Shown: piece by piece, positions 32,758 to 44,726 of the stretch | Position numbering within the stretch: the first letter of the stretch is position 1 | Layout: each line of letters opens with the position of its first letter | Assembly: GCF_004011695.2 (NCBI RefSeq) | Contig: NC_082412.1 | Coordinates: 1,488,001-1,552,000, forward strand | Source: Ascochyta rabiei | Taxonomy: Eukaryota > Ascomycota > Dothideomycetes > Pleosporales > Didymellaceae | Direction: 5' to 3' | DNA: 64,000 bases | Position numbers and translations under genes: made by a program | The notes under the pieces: generated by a model | The model's input: only the letters and a program-made list of their open reading frames with translations | What the model was told of the DNA's origin: nothing | Databases searched by the model: none

Positions 32758-34142
32758 ATGGCGACACCCTGCCAGCTACAGGCTGCAGCTAGCTCGCGTT
32801 CGAACGATACCGCTGTTGAAACAACATGTCGCAACCAGCTGCGCCAACTCACACCCTGCCAGCTCCGACAGCAAATGGCATGCTCAGACACTGAAGCCCT
32901 GCCAAAATGGCTCATTCCAGCAGACCGAAGAGGCTGGCGCCGCATCGTGCAGAACTTCACTCCATCATGGGTATTGTAGCCTCCTCCTTTGCTGTAGTTA
33001 GTGATCCCAACTGACACCACCAGTTTGCAGTAACAATGGGCACCGGTATAGTCGGCATCCTTCTCCACGCCCTATCCACACTTTACCCTTTGGTCCAAAC
33101 ACCTCTCAACATCCTCAGCACAATCTTCTTCGTCCTCAACATCGTGCTTTTCTCTGTCATCCTCGCCATCAGCGTACTGCGCTACACGCTCTACCCAGCA
33201 ACCTGGACGCTCATGCTGCAACACCCCGTGCAATCTCTGTTCCTCGGCACGCTTCCCATGGGCTTCGCGACGCTCATCAATCTCTTCGTCGCGCTGTGCG
33301 TCCCTGCATGGGGCGGCTGTACGCCGTACGTAGCATGGGGGCTATGGTGGATCGATGTCGTCGTATCGATCGCATGCTGTCTCTGGCTACCCTTCCAGAT
33401 GATGACGACGCACCAGACCCGCCACGAGGCAATGACAGCAGCCTGGCTCCTGCCCATCGTCGCGCCCATCGTCGCAGCCGCATCTGGTGGCCTTGTCGCT
33501 TCAGTGCTGCCAGACCCGCACCATGCCATCATCACAATCGTCACCAGCTATGTCCTCTGCGGCATCGGCGTCCCGCTCGCCATGGTCGTTCTGACAATGT
33601 ACTTCCACCGCCTCGCCATCCACAAGCTGCCGCCGCAGGAAGTCATCGTCAGTGTTTTCCTCCCGCTTGGTCCCATGGGTCAGGGCGGGTATGCCGTGAT
33701 GCAACTGGGCATACAGGCCGCCAAGCGCTTTCCCGAGACGGGCAGCCTGCACCCCCTGGCCGGCGAGATCATGTACGTCCTCGGCTGGGCCGTCGCCATC
33801 ATCCTGTGGGGATTCGGGCTCGTGTGGTTGTTCTTCGCTATCGCGTCTATCAGCCGCAGCAGATTCCCTTTCAATATGGGGTGGTGGGGCTTCACGTTCC
33901 CTGTTGGCGTGTTTACCATGTCGACCATTACGATGGGAGAGGAGCTGCCGTCGGCGTTCTTCAGGATTCTGGGTACTGCGTTTGCGGTTAGTGTTATGCT
34001 GCTGTGGGGAGTGGTGGCTGCGGGGACAGTCAAGAACTTGTTCTTTGGAAAGCTGGTCGAGGCACCGTGTTTAAGGGAGATGGAGAGGAGGGCCGCAGCC
34101 GCGGCTGCGGCTGCAGAAGAAAAGGCAAGGCAAGATGTGTGA
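32758..34142 (+). CDS. SSU1-type sulfite efflux pump / C4-dicarboxylate transporter (TDT family)
   Basis: Exons 32758-32970 and 33024-34142; 53-nt intron with an ACTGACA branch; 443 aa. Plasma-membrane TDT family transporter with about ten membrane spans after residue 70. The family hallmark NFTPSWFAVTMGTGIVGILL lies across the splice, together with MGFATLINLF, WWIDVVVSIA, PLGPMGQGGYAVMQLG and MGWWGFTFPVGVFTMST. The Ssu1 branch exports sulfite in yeasts and dermatophytes, while the Mae1 branch imports malate. The GPMGQGGYA loop and the overall order favour Ssu1 (inference). The N-terminal 60 residues are polar and variable; the C-terminus is an Ala-rich basic helix. It converges with the WDR44-like gene. 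Confidence 0.88.
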
Positions 34143-34412
34143 ATCTCATCTGCCGCTTTAGTATTCTGTCTAATTTGTGTTATTCAATACGTCTCGTGTA
34201 ACACGCTCGATTCGCATGTTCATTCCTGTGTGAGAGTTGGTCTCCCAACCATTTGTTGGACCACTGTCCGGTCGCAGCAATTGCCTAATCAGCTACAGCC
34301 GTACAATTCTTACCAATTACCATTTTCTCTCCACCACTGTATCGTCCTTCGTGTTGTCCCAGATTCCTTCGCCCTTACAGCGTATGCACCTTTATGTCTC
34401 ATGCCCCGCCTC
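34143..34412. other. Convergent intergenic, 270 bp
   Basis: 3' flanks of the SSU1-like and WDR44-like genes; nothing else seen. Confidence 0.5.
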
Positions 34413-37355
34413 TTAACCACCCTCACTCCCTTCCTGATCGCTCATCTCACTTGTCAAACGACTCATCTGACTGAGTTGGCTTATGCGCGGATGAAGGCTT
34501 GGCCGCGGGCTACTGTTGCGATCTCCTTTACTTGTCCAGAAGAACCAGCTTTGCCCGTTGACAATAGCAAGCGGATTTGTAATGGAAGGATGGGCTTCAA
34601 GACTCGGTCGCTCAGACGGCTGGGTTAGCTCTGGAGGATGCAAGTGTGGCGGAGTGATTGCTTCCGAGTGGGGTGTGCTTTGTGCGGGTGTATGATCGAT
34701 TGATATTAGGGTTTCAGGTGTCCCTACAGGTCTTGAGTCCGTAGTGTCGTGTGACTTGGTGGGTTTGAGGGATGGAGAGTCGGGTGCACGTGCTGAACTG
34801 AGACTGAGTGCGGCCATTGATTTGCGAGGTGAGACGCTGCGCCCGCTTTTGCGGCGTATGGATCCTGTTGAGTCGAAGCTGCCGTGGGATATGTCTTGGC
34901 GCCATGTCATGATGCGATCGTTAGGTGGTTGTGTTGATATACTATCTCGCCTGGAGCGACTGGTCCGTGAGAGAATGCTGCTTGGGCGTCCGATCTTGGA
35001 CGAAGTCTCCCAGGTGTCTCTCAGTCGTATTCGCTTGTCGTACGCGCAATCCTGTCTGAAGACCTTCAAGGATCCTCTGTAGTCGGTAGTGATGATGATG
35101 TTACCGCCTCGATGTTCGCAACGAGCTAGATACGCCGGGCTCTCGTTCGCTCTCGGGAAAAGGCTCGGATTTGGTGCGGGCGTGGGATGTGCTGATCCAG
35201 CCTCCGTCGGCGCTCGAGAAGAATGGACGGACTCTGCTCTGGATACAAGAGTGACAGGAGGCGGATTGCACATGTCGTAGATTGGGTCTTCTGAAGCGCT
35301 GAGCAACTGCCTTGTTTGTAAAGGTGCAAATACAGTGCATGTCGTAATGGAGTCGTGAGCCTCGAACATCTCCACTGGTTGTTGATTCTTCTTTTCGCCT
35401 TCTGGTGTGCTGGTCGACCAGATATACGTCTTACGGTCTTCGCTTCCGCAGACGATGTGCCCAGAGCTGTCAACAAACGTTGCTCGTATCTGGCTGCAAT
35501 TATTTTCATGACCCTTGAACTTCATGTCCAGGCTTTTGTCTTTCATGTTGTAGATTCGTAAGCGTGAGTCGTTGCTCGAGACCAGAAGTTTAACTTCTCC
35601 AGCCTCGCTACCAGGAGGCCAATAGGTCGCTTGGATCCCTGTAATCTTACTGCCTTTAGCGTTCTGCCCTCTGGTTGACTTGGCATGAAGTTGAGCCTGC
35701 CATTTCAAACCTTCGGTATCGTAGAAAGTACAAAGCCCACCTAATGTGCCCGCTATACAAGTCTTGCCGTCGGGAGTGAACGCTACGGCTGTTATCATAT
35801 CAGGGACCGAAGCTGAGTACGCCACACTCTTGTCTGGAATGCTCCACAAGCGGAGCTTTGAGTCGAGCGAGCCGGCCAAGAAGAATCGGTCGTCCATAGG
35901 ATGAAACTGAATCGATGGGACAAAGTCCGAATGTTTGAATGTGCATAGGTTCTCCTCGCGAGTGACATGCCACAGACGTACGGTTTTGTCCATTGATGAA
36001 GATAACATAAAGTTGTTCTACATGCGTTAACTTTGTGCACGATGAGGTCATGTGCGCAGATACATACTTTACTCCAACTCAAATCCAAAATTGTTGCTGT
36101 ATGGCCGCCGTACTCTCGAAAGGGCTTTTGCTGGAACACTGGTGCACTGAGGTGCTTTGCCTCACCTGCAGGATCGCTTTCGTCTTTCTCGTGCGATCTG
36201 CGCTCCTCTGCATTCGACAGCACCGCCCAAACGCGGATGACTCTGTCTTGTCCACCAGCAGCAAGATATCTTCCATCTCTGCTGAACTCAATGGCCCATA
36301 TAGGATTCTGTGTCGCCGCCGATCCGGACTGAGGAGCTGGATTGGACCCTGCAGCAGGAGCACTTTTCTTGTCGGCGCCTGAACGCAGTTCTTGTGCCAG
36401 AAACATGCGATCAAACTCCTTTCTAGTCTTAAACTTTGTGCGCACCTTGATGTATGCCGGTGGCTGTGGATGCTTTGGGCTGAAGCCGAAGTTATCAACG
36501 TACAGCTGTGCGTCCATACCCTCGGGTCGATAATCACCAAACTCGGAGCCATTGTCACTTGCACCGTCGAGGGTGCTCTTCTTTTTGTTGCCAATCAGGC
36601 GACTAAGGAATGAAACGCCCTTTCTGTTGTACGGTCAGTCACGATGCCCGTACTAGTCTCCGAGATTGCGCAAGCCAGGAGCATCGGTCAACAAGCCAAC
36701 CAAGTCAGCCTGAAAACGATGCGTCAACACGATGTACGGTGTTATACGACGAGTGCGCTAACCTCGGCGAAGCAATTTGGCGTGTCCCCACACTCTTGGA
36801 AGTTGACTACGCACAAGAGGGAATGCTCACTTTTTGTCTGCCTTTGCACTGGCGCTTAAGTCGCGCGGTGTCTCGTTACTGTGCTTCTTGTCCGGAGTCG
36901 CTTCATGGAGCGACGCTTGCGAGTGGGTCGCAGGAGGTTCAGTGTTCTGTGACCGCAGCTTCTGGACGGCTGGAGACGTGTTCGTTCTCTTGAGAATTTG
37001 CTGTGTACAGATGCGCAGTCAGCCCGGAGTATGCCTTGCGCGACCTCAATGCGTACTTACTTCCGAAAGTGGATCTATGGCTGCTTCAGACGGTCTTCTT
37101 CCATCGCTACTATTGCCGTTGTGTGAATCGTTTGCAGGCACTGGGGGTGAAGTGGGACTGCGCAGCTTTGTGGCAAGCCTCCCATTGGTAACTACAGGCT
37201 TGTGTATAAGCATTGGTGCCGAGGGATGTTGCGGATTGCTGTTGGCGCTCACCCTCGCCTTTGTTGATGTACTTGCTCCCGTCGTGACTATCCTGAGGAC
37301 TCACAGCGCGAACCTGTGGCTCCGTGACTCTGAACTTGGGCAAAAGATCCGCCAT
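34413..37355 (-). CDS. WDR44/Dgr2-like WD40 repeat protein
   Basis: Five exons: 37355-37253, 37191-37061, 37000-36831, 36623-36068 and 36017-34413; introns of 61, 60, 207 and 50 nt; 854 aa. The N-terminus is disordered and Ser-rich. GVSFLSRLIGNKKK leads into a linker with RTKFKTRKEFDRMFLAQEL. A WD40 propeller follows: IWAIEFSRDGRYLAAGGQDRV, GHTATILDLSWSK, MLSSSMDKTVRLWHV, FFLAGSLDSKLRLWSI, SGHIVCGSEDRKTYIWS. The C-terminal 250 residues are Ser/Pro-rich with many potential phosphosites (RKSGRSVSPRKS). The order matches animal WDR44 (Rab11 effector) and yeast Dgr2; the molecular role in fungi is not settled. The first intron is the least certain: a GTGAGC donor and GTAG acceptor are chosen because they match in phase. 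Confidence 0.85.
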
Positions 37356-38306
37356 TTTGACATCCCACGAGCCTGCATGAAAATTCTACTCGCAGGGATG
37401 TAGTTTACCGCGATGGAACGTAAGTATCGCAGCACTATTGCTATTCAGGTGTGCGCACGGCGACGTCTTGCGCAACAGTCAATCGAAAGCAACGAGTCCT
37501 GGCTTTGGTTGTACAGAGATCCGGTCGTTGCGGAATGGCCGGGTAACGAGGTAAACAAGCTTATCGATAGATCTCGCAGCATGTCATGGCGCATGCTTCC
37601 AGCAGCTGGTGCTTGAATTATAGGATCACAGATGCATGTCGGTAGCAAGGGTACATAAGAAGCAGCCATTCGCTTAGTGCTTGTCGCGGGGAGCATCGCT
37701 TTTTCTGAGGAGGCCAGCCCCGGACACCCGGGCGTAGTAGTGACGTCACAGATTTCCTAACCCACGAGAACGTGCTTGAAAACGGATGGTGCCTTGTGAG
37801 GATGCATCGTGGGACACTCGAAGATAGCGAACAAGGTACATCTGTGGTCGCGGCAAAGGTGCTGCAAGATGCGCAAGATTTCGGGCCTTCTCGATGCTTC
37901 GCTGTTAAAGCTCGTGCGTGGCGTCTTGGTACATGCAACGATGAAGGTGCCACAGTAGTAGTCACAGTACTTCAGAGGAAAGACAGGCGATATATTACAG
38001 AATGGTTGTATTGATCGTTATCCTGAAGCCATGAACCGTCACACATGCGAAGCCATAGCGCCCAAATTGCATCGCTCATAAGGTCCACCAACGCCAGTAC
38101 TCCAAAGTGCAGAAAAGAGGTATCAAAAGGAGGAGAGCAAAGCGCTCGTAGAGGAAATGCATACAACCTCACTCCGGCAATGCAGAGACGAATAATATGC
38201 AAGTGGTGATACCCAGTACCCCATGCCCAAAGTCCAGGAGGTATACAGCGCGAGATGGTAGTGATATGGCAACAGAGAAAGCAAGATGCGTAACAGAGCC
38301 TGGCGG
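37356..38306. other. Intergenic, 950 bp
   Basis: Promoter of the WDR44-like gene and 3' flank of RNR2; no gene recognised. Confidence 0.5.
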
Positions 38307-39728
38307 CTAGAAGTCTTCCTCAAAGTTGAAGTCGCCAGACAGGCCCTGCTCCTCGACGGGAGACGACGAGCCTTCCGTCTGCTCCTGCTTCTTTGTGCTA
38401 GCCATGACACCGGCCTTCTGGTAATCACCAACACGCTTCTCGAAGAAGTTGGTCTTGCCGGCAAGCGAGATGTTCTCCATGAAGTCGAAGGGGTTGGTCG
38501 CGTTGTAGTACTTGGGGTTGCCAAGAGCCAGGAGCAGACGGTCGGCGACGAACTCGATGTACTGGCACATGAGAGTAGCGTTCATACCGAGTAGTGCGCA
38601 GGGGAGAGCATCGGACAGGAACTCCTGCTCAATCTCGACGGCCTCGGTGATGATGGCCTGCACAGCATCTTTGCTTGGACGGTTGTTGAGCAGAGAGAAC
38701 AACAGACAAGCAAAGTCTGTGTGCATGCCCTCGTCACGAGAAATGAGCTCATTAGAAAAGGTAAGACCGGGCATCAGACCACGCTTCTTCAGCCAGAAGA
38801 TGGACGCGAACGATCCACTGAAGAAGATGCCCTCGACGGCGGCAAAGGCAACGAGACGGTTGGCGAAGGTAGAGTTCTTGTCCGAGATCCATCGTAGGGC
38901 CCAGTCGGCCTTCTTGCGGATGCAGGGAACTAGAATGTCAGTCGAGGTATCTTGTTGCGTACAGATGGCCGACTTACTGTTGTCAATGGCGTTGAAGAGA
39001 TATGTGCGCTGTCTGGGCTCGCTGATGTATGTGTCGATCAGGAGAGAGTATGTCTCGGCGTGGACGTTTTCCATCATGATCTGGAAACCGTAGAAGCATC
39101 GAGCTTCGGGAATTTGTACCTCACCAGAGAACCGCTCGACGAGATTCTCGTTGACGATGCCATCGGAGGCTGCGAAGAAAGCGAGGACGTGGGAGATGAA
39201 GAAGCGCTCGTCGTCGTTGAGGCGCTTGTTCCAGTCGTGCAGGTCCTTGGAGAGATCGATCTCCTCGGCGGTCCAGAAGGAAGCCTCAGCCTTCTTGTAC
39301 ATTTGCCAGACCTGTCCAGTATTACGTTAGCTCATGTTGCTGTGAGATTGATTTGACGCGTGGTGGCACGCGTCAAACGCGTCGTGACTTACATCATGGT
39401 ACTTGATGGGGAAGAGCACAAAGCGGTTGGGGTTTTCTTGCAGAAGAGGCTCGTCTGCCTCTTCGGGCTTGATGGTAGGTGCAACAGCGTGCATCTTCTT
39501 GTCGACTTCGTCTACTGCCTCTGCCTCGAGGTCGGGAATACCGACGATGGGCTTGTAGCGGTTCTCCTTCTCGGCAGACAAGAAGTCAATCTTCTTTACT
39601 GGTGAGTCTGACATCTTGAGTGTGTCAATTGCGGAGGCAGCCTGCACGCGTGTTAGTAAAGACGCGTCTGTCAAAGTTGTTCTGGTTACGCGTACCTGCT
39701 TGGAAGGCGTGGACTGAAGCGTAGACAT
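38307..39728 (-). CDS. RNR2: Ribonucleoside-diphosphate reductase small subunit
   Basis: Exons 39728-39696, 39641-39393, 39311-38978 and 38929-38307; introns of 54, 81 and 48 nt; 412 aa. R2 subunit that holds the diferric-tyrosyl radical for dNTP synthesis. Iron ligands D144 (ASDGIV), E175 and H178 (ENVHAETY), E238 (AAVEGIFF), E272 and H275 (RDEGMH) are all present, as is the radical Y182. The C-terminal FNFEEDF is the R1-docking peptide. Introns 1 and 3 are multiples of three and have no in-frame stop, so unspliced reading continues through them; family conservation ([14 protein letters not shown]) shows the third is removed. The promoter and introns 1 and 2 contain many ACGCGT sites (separate entry), pointing to G1/S control. 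Confidence 0.96.
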
Positions 39729-40509
39729 CGCGAAGAAAATGATAATTCGTGCAGCGGTGAGATGTATGCTACAAGGCGACCGTAATGTCTAGAATACACG
39801 CGGTAGTAGGCAGGTAAAGTGCTGATGCTGTTGATGTCAAGTGTCTTTGTCTGGGAACGCGTCTCTTATGGAAAACAGATACCCGTCGCACGTGATTTGG
39901 CGAGGCCGTGTGAGGCCCCACCGGTCGCGCCTTCGGGCTGGGAGAAGCTATGACGTGAACCACGAGTGACTTTGATCGCAGCTGCCTTCTGATACCGTCT
40001 GCACGCTGCTTTGACTACAATCACGCCAGTCATCCAAGTCGACGGTGCGCATTCCAACGAGCCCCATCTCGTGCATCTTTTGCGGCTTCCATCACATCAA
40101 TTCCTGAGATGCAGTTGTTCTCTCCCGACCGCCCAGCCACGGCTCGCGCCTGCAAAACACAACCGTGCAGACGCGTTTCTCCACGAACGCGCTCTCGGCC
40201 CACCACAACACTGGTCATATCATGCACAATCTGTTCCGCCTTCCGTTAGACCAGTCTTCCGCGGCTGAATCAGGGCTTGGAAAATGCGCAATCCGTGCTC
40301 CATTGGTCGCACCAACAGCCGCACTTACCACAGCCTGCCAGGCACGCGCAAAATTCGGATCTGATAAGATAATGATCGGTATTGATGCCCCACACCGGTC
40401 CATCAGCGCAGCACGGTTGTTGGAAAGCAGAAACGCGTCCAGAGACGCGTCTGAAGCACTGACGATCTGATATCACAGTCGAGGATCTTTGTCGACTCGA
40501 CACACGCGT
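39356..40509. promoter_or_regulatory. Cluster of 11 MCB-type ACGCGT elements
   Basis: Perfect ACGCGT hexamers start at 39356, 39368 and 39377 (RNR2 intron 2); at 39646, 39662 and 39688 (intron 1); and at 39857, 40171, 40433, 40445 and 40504 (upstream region). ACGCGT is the MluI cell-cycle box bound by MBF (Mbp1/Swi6-type factors), which drives S-phase genes including ribonucleotide reductase in yeasts. About 0.3 sites would be expected in 1.15 kb by chance. The exact sites are read directly; MBF control here is inference. Confidence 0.75.
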
Positions 40510-41057
40510 CAAACTTCGTCCAGTTTTCCTCCCAACCCCGCCGTAGCATGCGTCACGCTGTGGAAGGTTGGAAGCAGCAAAGACTCTCGGATCTGCCTCC
40601 AGGCTATTCCATGGTCACCGAGGAGTGCCGGGCAGGCGCCTTTACGAATGAGGTCCCATGTTGTATACTTGGTCGAAGCCAGTCGGATGTGCGGCGCGTC
40701 CCTGGAGCTGAAGGTGCGGCGGTCGGCCACCCCACAAAATGATTGGGCCCGGCAACATAGGCCAGGGTCCATTCTTCTTTGATCGCTGCTAAGCATCTTC
40801 AAGGCAGGCAACGTCCCTCCTGGTACCTGAAAATCATTACCACGAAGTCCAACTTCTTCATCAGCGAAGAGAGCTGTCTTTGCGACGACATCGATCATCG
40901 AGTACTGACTCATACCCCTCGCTACCATGCCAAGAACTCCGTATTCGCTGCGGCTGAGCCGAGAGCGCGTGCAGCCTCGTTGAGCAATGCTCTCCCTATC
41001 CACTGAAGGTATCTGCAACTTGTCCGTTGAGTGAGCTTACACGTCTACCCGAGCATC
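39729..41057. promoter_or_regulatory. Divergent promoter region RNR2 / Gln-rich protein
   Basis: 1.33 kb between divergent start codons, containing five of the ACGCGT elements. Open frames here are short and unsupported. Confidence 0.5.
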
Positions 41058-43083
41058 ATGTCGCAATATCATAACATGCCTCCCCTAGGAGTGTACATCC
41101 CTCCGAACCAAAGCCAGAGTACCCCACCGCAAGGCTATACTGCACACCATCAGCAGCAGGGTTACCAGCAATCACAAGCTTCCACAACATACACATCGTC
41201 AGGTTCAGGTCATGGACAGCCTGGCCAGTCACACAAAGCTGGCGGGGGAACGTTTGGCCAGATGATGAACCAAGCAGTCACAACCGGCAAGCCGATGCTG
41301 AACAAATTAAGCAAGACCATCAGCTCAAAGCTAGGGAGCAAGCAATCTACACCTGCGACTCCGCAACACCTCCAAAGTTACCAAAACTACCAACAGCAGT
41401 ACGCTCAACAAGCTCAGACTTACGGCCAGCAGCAGAGCCACGTTCTGAACCCCCAGATTCAGCATGCCCAGCAACAACCGCAAGCACCGAGCGCTTATCC
41501 TACCCAACAGCCCCCTTACCAGCAGCCGAACCACGACTCGGGAAACAGCGATTACCTTACCCATCAAGCGTCGTCAACAACGCATGCGCCGTACAATCAA
41601 GCTGCTTTACCATCACAGCAGTCTTCGCATGTAGGCTACAACGGCAGTCCAATTGGGCAAGGAGGAAACGGAATCGCAGTAGGAGAGCAACATGTGCAGG
41701 TACAACAAGATCAATACCACCAAGGGCAAACGAGCCAGACCCTGGCTCAAGGACAACACCAACAGCAGCCTTTGCAGGCTCAATACACTGGCCAGCAGAC
41801 GGGTGTCGTTGGAGGCTCTTTGCTTCATGGGTCGACTCCGCAATCACCAGAGCCTCCACACGCATCGCCACAGTCACCAGCGCCGCAGCAATCCCAGTGG
41901 CACAACCCTCACACGAGCTCGGGGCAATCTTTCTCTTCCACATATCAGCAGCCTCTAGTTTCCAACACTCACTCACAGTCGTACTTTTCAACTGCAAATG
42001 CGCAGGGCCAGGCCAACAGTCAACAGTGGACTCCACTGTCTCCGACAGGCTCTGAAGGTCAATACCAAGGCTGCTCACCATCTGCTTCAATCAACCCCGC
42101 GCCTCCACTACCGGTTCAAAGTAAACCGCCAGGGGTATCGAACGTCTCGCCGCAACAGTCTCAAAGCTCTACTCCTGCCCCACAATCAACTGCTGCATAC
42201 TCACGACCGCCAACAGAGTTCATCGCAGAGTTACCGGCTGATATGGGCAGCTTGAGCATTGAAGAGGCAAAGCCTTTTAAACACGCTCCATCACCGTCTT
42301 CCGAACAGGCGTCGCCGTACCAAGCTTATCAGACATCGTCTGCACAGACTGGACCGTCTTCTCCTAGTTTCACTATCGCCCGCCGAGCTGTTTCCGTGAG
42401 CCACGTGCCGTATGCCGACCCATGGCGATTTGCCGATCCTCTCACTGAAATTCCCACGCGTGAGTTCTACGTTCTCGCAGACTTGCTGTTCGATGCACTA
42501 GACAGGAAGTTCGAGCCACAAAACACCGGACTGCTGGAAGCAAGCAAGATACTGAAAAGCTGGATTGATTTGACTGAAGACGCAATCCGTAAGCCTCATT
42601 GAGTCTGAAAATAAGTGTGGTCATGCTTACTTCCTTACAGAACTCTTTTCGTATAAGTCTTACAGTGCGTTTGGTAAGATGTGGAGTCTGCAAGGCATAC
42701 CACATCTCATGGTACCTTGTCAACCATCGTTGTCGCCAATTTGGAACTTCAGCCAGCACCCACATGCTCAAGAGCTCAAGCTCTCTTCGGAGTACACAAG
42801 GGTAGCGTTTTACGCAACATATATGCCCGCGCTCAACCGCGCTGGATGGTACAAGTTTTTCTTCCTCGAGATGATGCACGGTCCCGACAACATCAACAAG
42901 CTGATGCCTGCGCTCTGTCTTGAGACTTATAAGCCCGGAGTCTTGCACCATCCAGATCTGACTAAACGTGATAAAGCAGAGGCGCCTGCGCTTCAGGCAA
43001 GAGCTGCCGAGATACAGTCTGCTGCCATCAATCAGGTATGCAATGAGATCAAGGCGGCAATGCTCGTTGAACCAGATGTTTGA
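41058..43083 (+). CDS. Gln/Pro/Ser-rich protein with conserved C-terminal domain
   Basis: Exons 41058-42588 and 42641-43083; 52-nt intron; 657 aa. Residues 1-450 are low complexity: Gln, Pro, Ser, Tyr and Gly dominate, with runs such as YQNYQQQYAQQAQTYGQQQ, a prion-like composition. One ordered patch, FGQMMNQAVTTGKPMLNKLSKTISSKL (about 76-102), looks amphipathic. From about residue 455 the chain is ordered: ADPLTEIPTREFYVLADLLFDALDRKFE, then SWIDLTEDAIQLFSYKSYSAFGKMW, IPHLMVPCQPSLSPIW and GWYKFFFLEMMHGPDNIN. I do not recognise this domain. The intron join D-A-I-Q-L-F restores it. Possible role in condensates or scaffolding is inference from composition only. Confidence 0.82.
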
Positions 43084-43818
43084 GCGGTGCATGGAGGCGC
43101 CGAGACATGGCTGGGATTGGTACCACCACGGATTTCTATTTGAAGTGGCTGTGGTGTTCTTAGGGCTCTTGGTCCGCACATTCCACATACCACGTGCACC
43201 TTCGACAATTGATCTGTATCGACCAGTTTCACTATTATCTGCCTCTTATTGCATGCATATACAGTGCTGGACAGACGCCGCTTACCGAGCCTTAGCGGCA
43301 GGTACAAGTGGCGGGGCCTAGCTTCCCGACGCATGTCCGTCCCGTCTTTCGAAACACAAAACCACCATCTACAATAAGGTTTAACAAAGACAACGTGTTG
43401 AGCGCTTGCACCTTGCTTAGCCGTGGGCCTGTCGACACGAGATGCCAACGCCCCGGTAGTCCACCCCGGGCGCAACGATATCGAATTGCAATCTCCGTCG
43501 CCAGGGCAGGGATCTGATGGCATTCGGTTGGCTGCGCACCTGCCCAAATGCAGGCCTCGATCGGCAGGCACGACAGGTTTTTGACGGCAGGGTGCCTTCC
43601 TTGCTTCAGGGTGTTGCACAACAAAACGCATGCCAACCTCTTCTTGTCTTCTCCAGCCTTTCTCCCCACCGTGAGCCATCAACATCATTAACCCATTGCT
43701 AGCCCTTAGTTGAGACTCGTCAGAATCAACTCAACTCTATCATCATTGTCTGTCCTATCGCTAGTGTCATCGAAAGTGTTCTATTTGTTCGGGTTGCGCT
43801 TAGACGTTAGATTTCACA
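43084..43818. other. Intergenic, 735 bp
   Basis: 3' flank of the Gln-rich gene and promoter of the PIR-like gene; nothing recognised. Confidence 0.5.
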
Positions 43819-44726
43819 ATGCGCGCTTCAAGCTTCCTCGCTCCGCTTTTCTTCGCCGCTTCATCCCTGGCTCAGGCCGTCGAAGAGGGTATCGAACCAT
43901 CTTCCCCTGCGCCAACCGGGTGCAAGACGACGGTCAAGGGCAACTTTACCATTGGCGTCGAGAACTTCTTTTCGGCAAGATCTAAGCGCGAGACAGCTCA
44001 AGAGGTACAGAGCCTTGCATGTACAATCAATGGCACAGTGCTAATTCAGCATAATAGGCTGCCGATGGATTGCTCTTTTGCACACTCGAGAACGGTATCC
44101 TTCGCGACCAGTACAGCCGCACAGGCTCCGTCGTGGCTAATCGTCAATTCCAATTCGACGGCCCACCACAAGCAGGTGCCATTTACACGGGCGGCTTCTC
44201 GGTATGCCAGAACAACTCCCTCGCCATAGGTGGCTCGGCAAGATGGTTCCGGTGTATGAGTGGTGAATTTGGCAATTTATACGATGAATCGATCGGCGAC
44301 CAGTGCACGGAAATCAGGATCATTGCCGACTTCGTGAATGACCCCTCGCCCTCGAGCTCACTCGTCCTCCCAGCCAGTACCACACTCAGTCTCATTCCTA
44401 CTGGAGGCGCAGGTGTTACCCTGGTGTCTTCTGTCACTGCTTCTTCTGTCGCATCGAGCTCTGTTGCCAAGAGCACCCCATCTTCGGGCTCCTCAGGAAG
44501 CGCCTCCTCTCCATCTGCCACGTCAACGCCGTCCAGATCTGCAATCAGCTCAGCAAGCAGCTCAGCGAGTGAGTCCGCATCTGGGACCTCCGCGTCTTCT
44601 TCTGCCAGCAGCGCGGCTGCTGCGCCTCCTGCATCCGCAGGTCGTGCCGCCACATCTTCGCCAATGACAAGAGCTGTGCTTCTTGGGGCAATACTGGCTG
44701 TTTTTGGTGCTGCTATAATCCTCTAA
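43819..44726 (+). CDS. PIR-domain cell wall protein with GPI-anchor signal
   Basis: Exons 43819-44004 and 44058-44726; 53-nt intron; 284 aa. Signal peptide MRASSFLAPLFFAASSLAQA. The ordered part (about 60-150) matches the C-terminal module of yeast PIR proteins: DGLLFCTLENGILRDQ, GSVVANRQFQFDGPPQAGAI, then FSVCQNNSLAIGG, WFRCMSGEFGNLYDESIGDQC. Its four cysteines fit the PIR cysteine framework. A Ser/Ala/Thr-rich stalk (about 155-255), probably O-glycosylated, follows. The chain ends in AVLLGAILAVFGAAIIL, a GPI-attachment-type hydrophobic tail. Yeast PIR proteins attach by alkali-sensitive linkage and lack a GPI tail, so the combination is notable. A wall structural role is likely. Confidence 0.88.
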
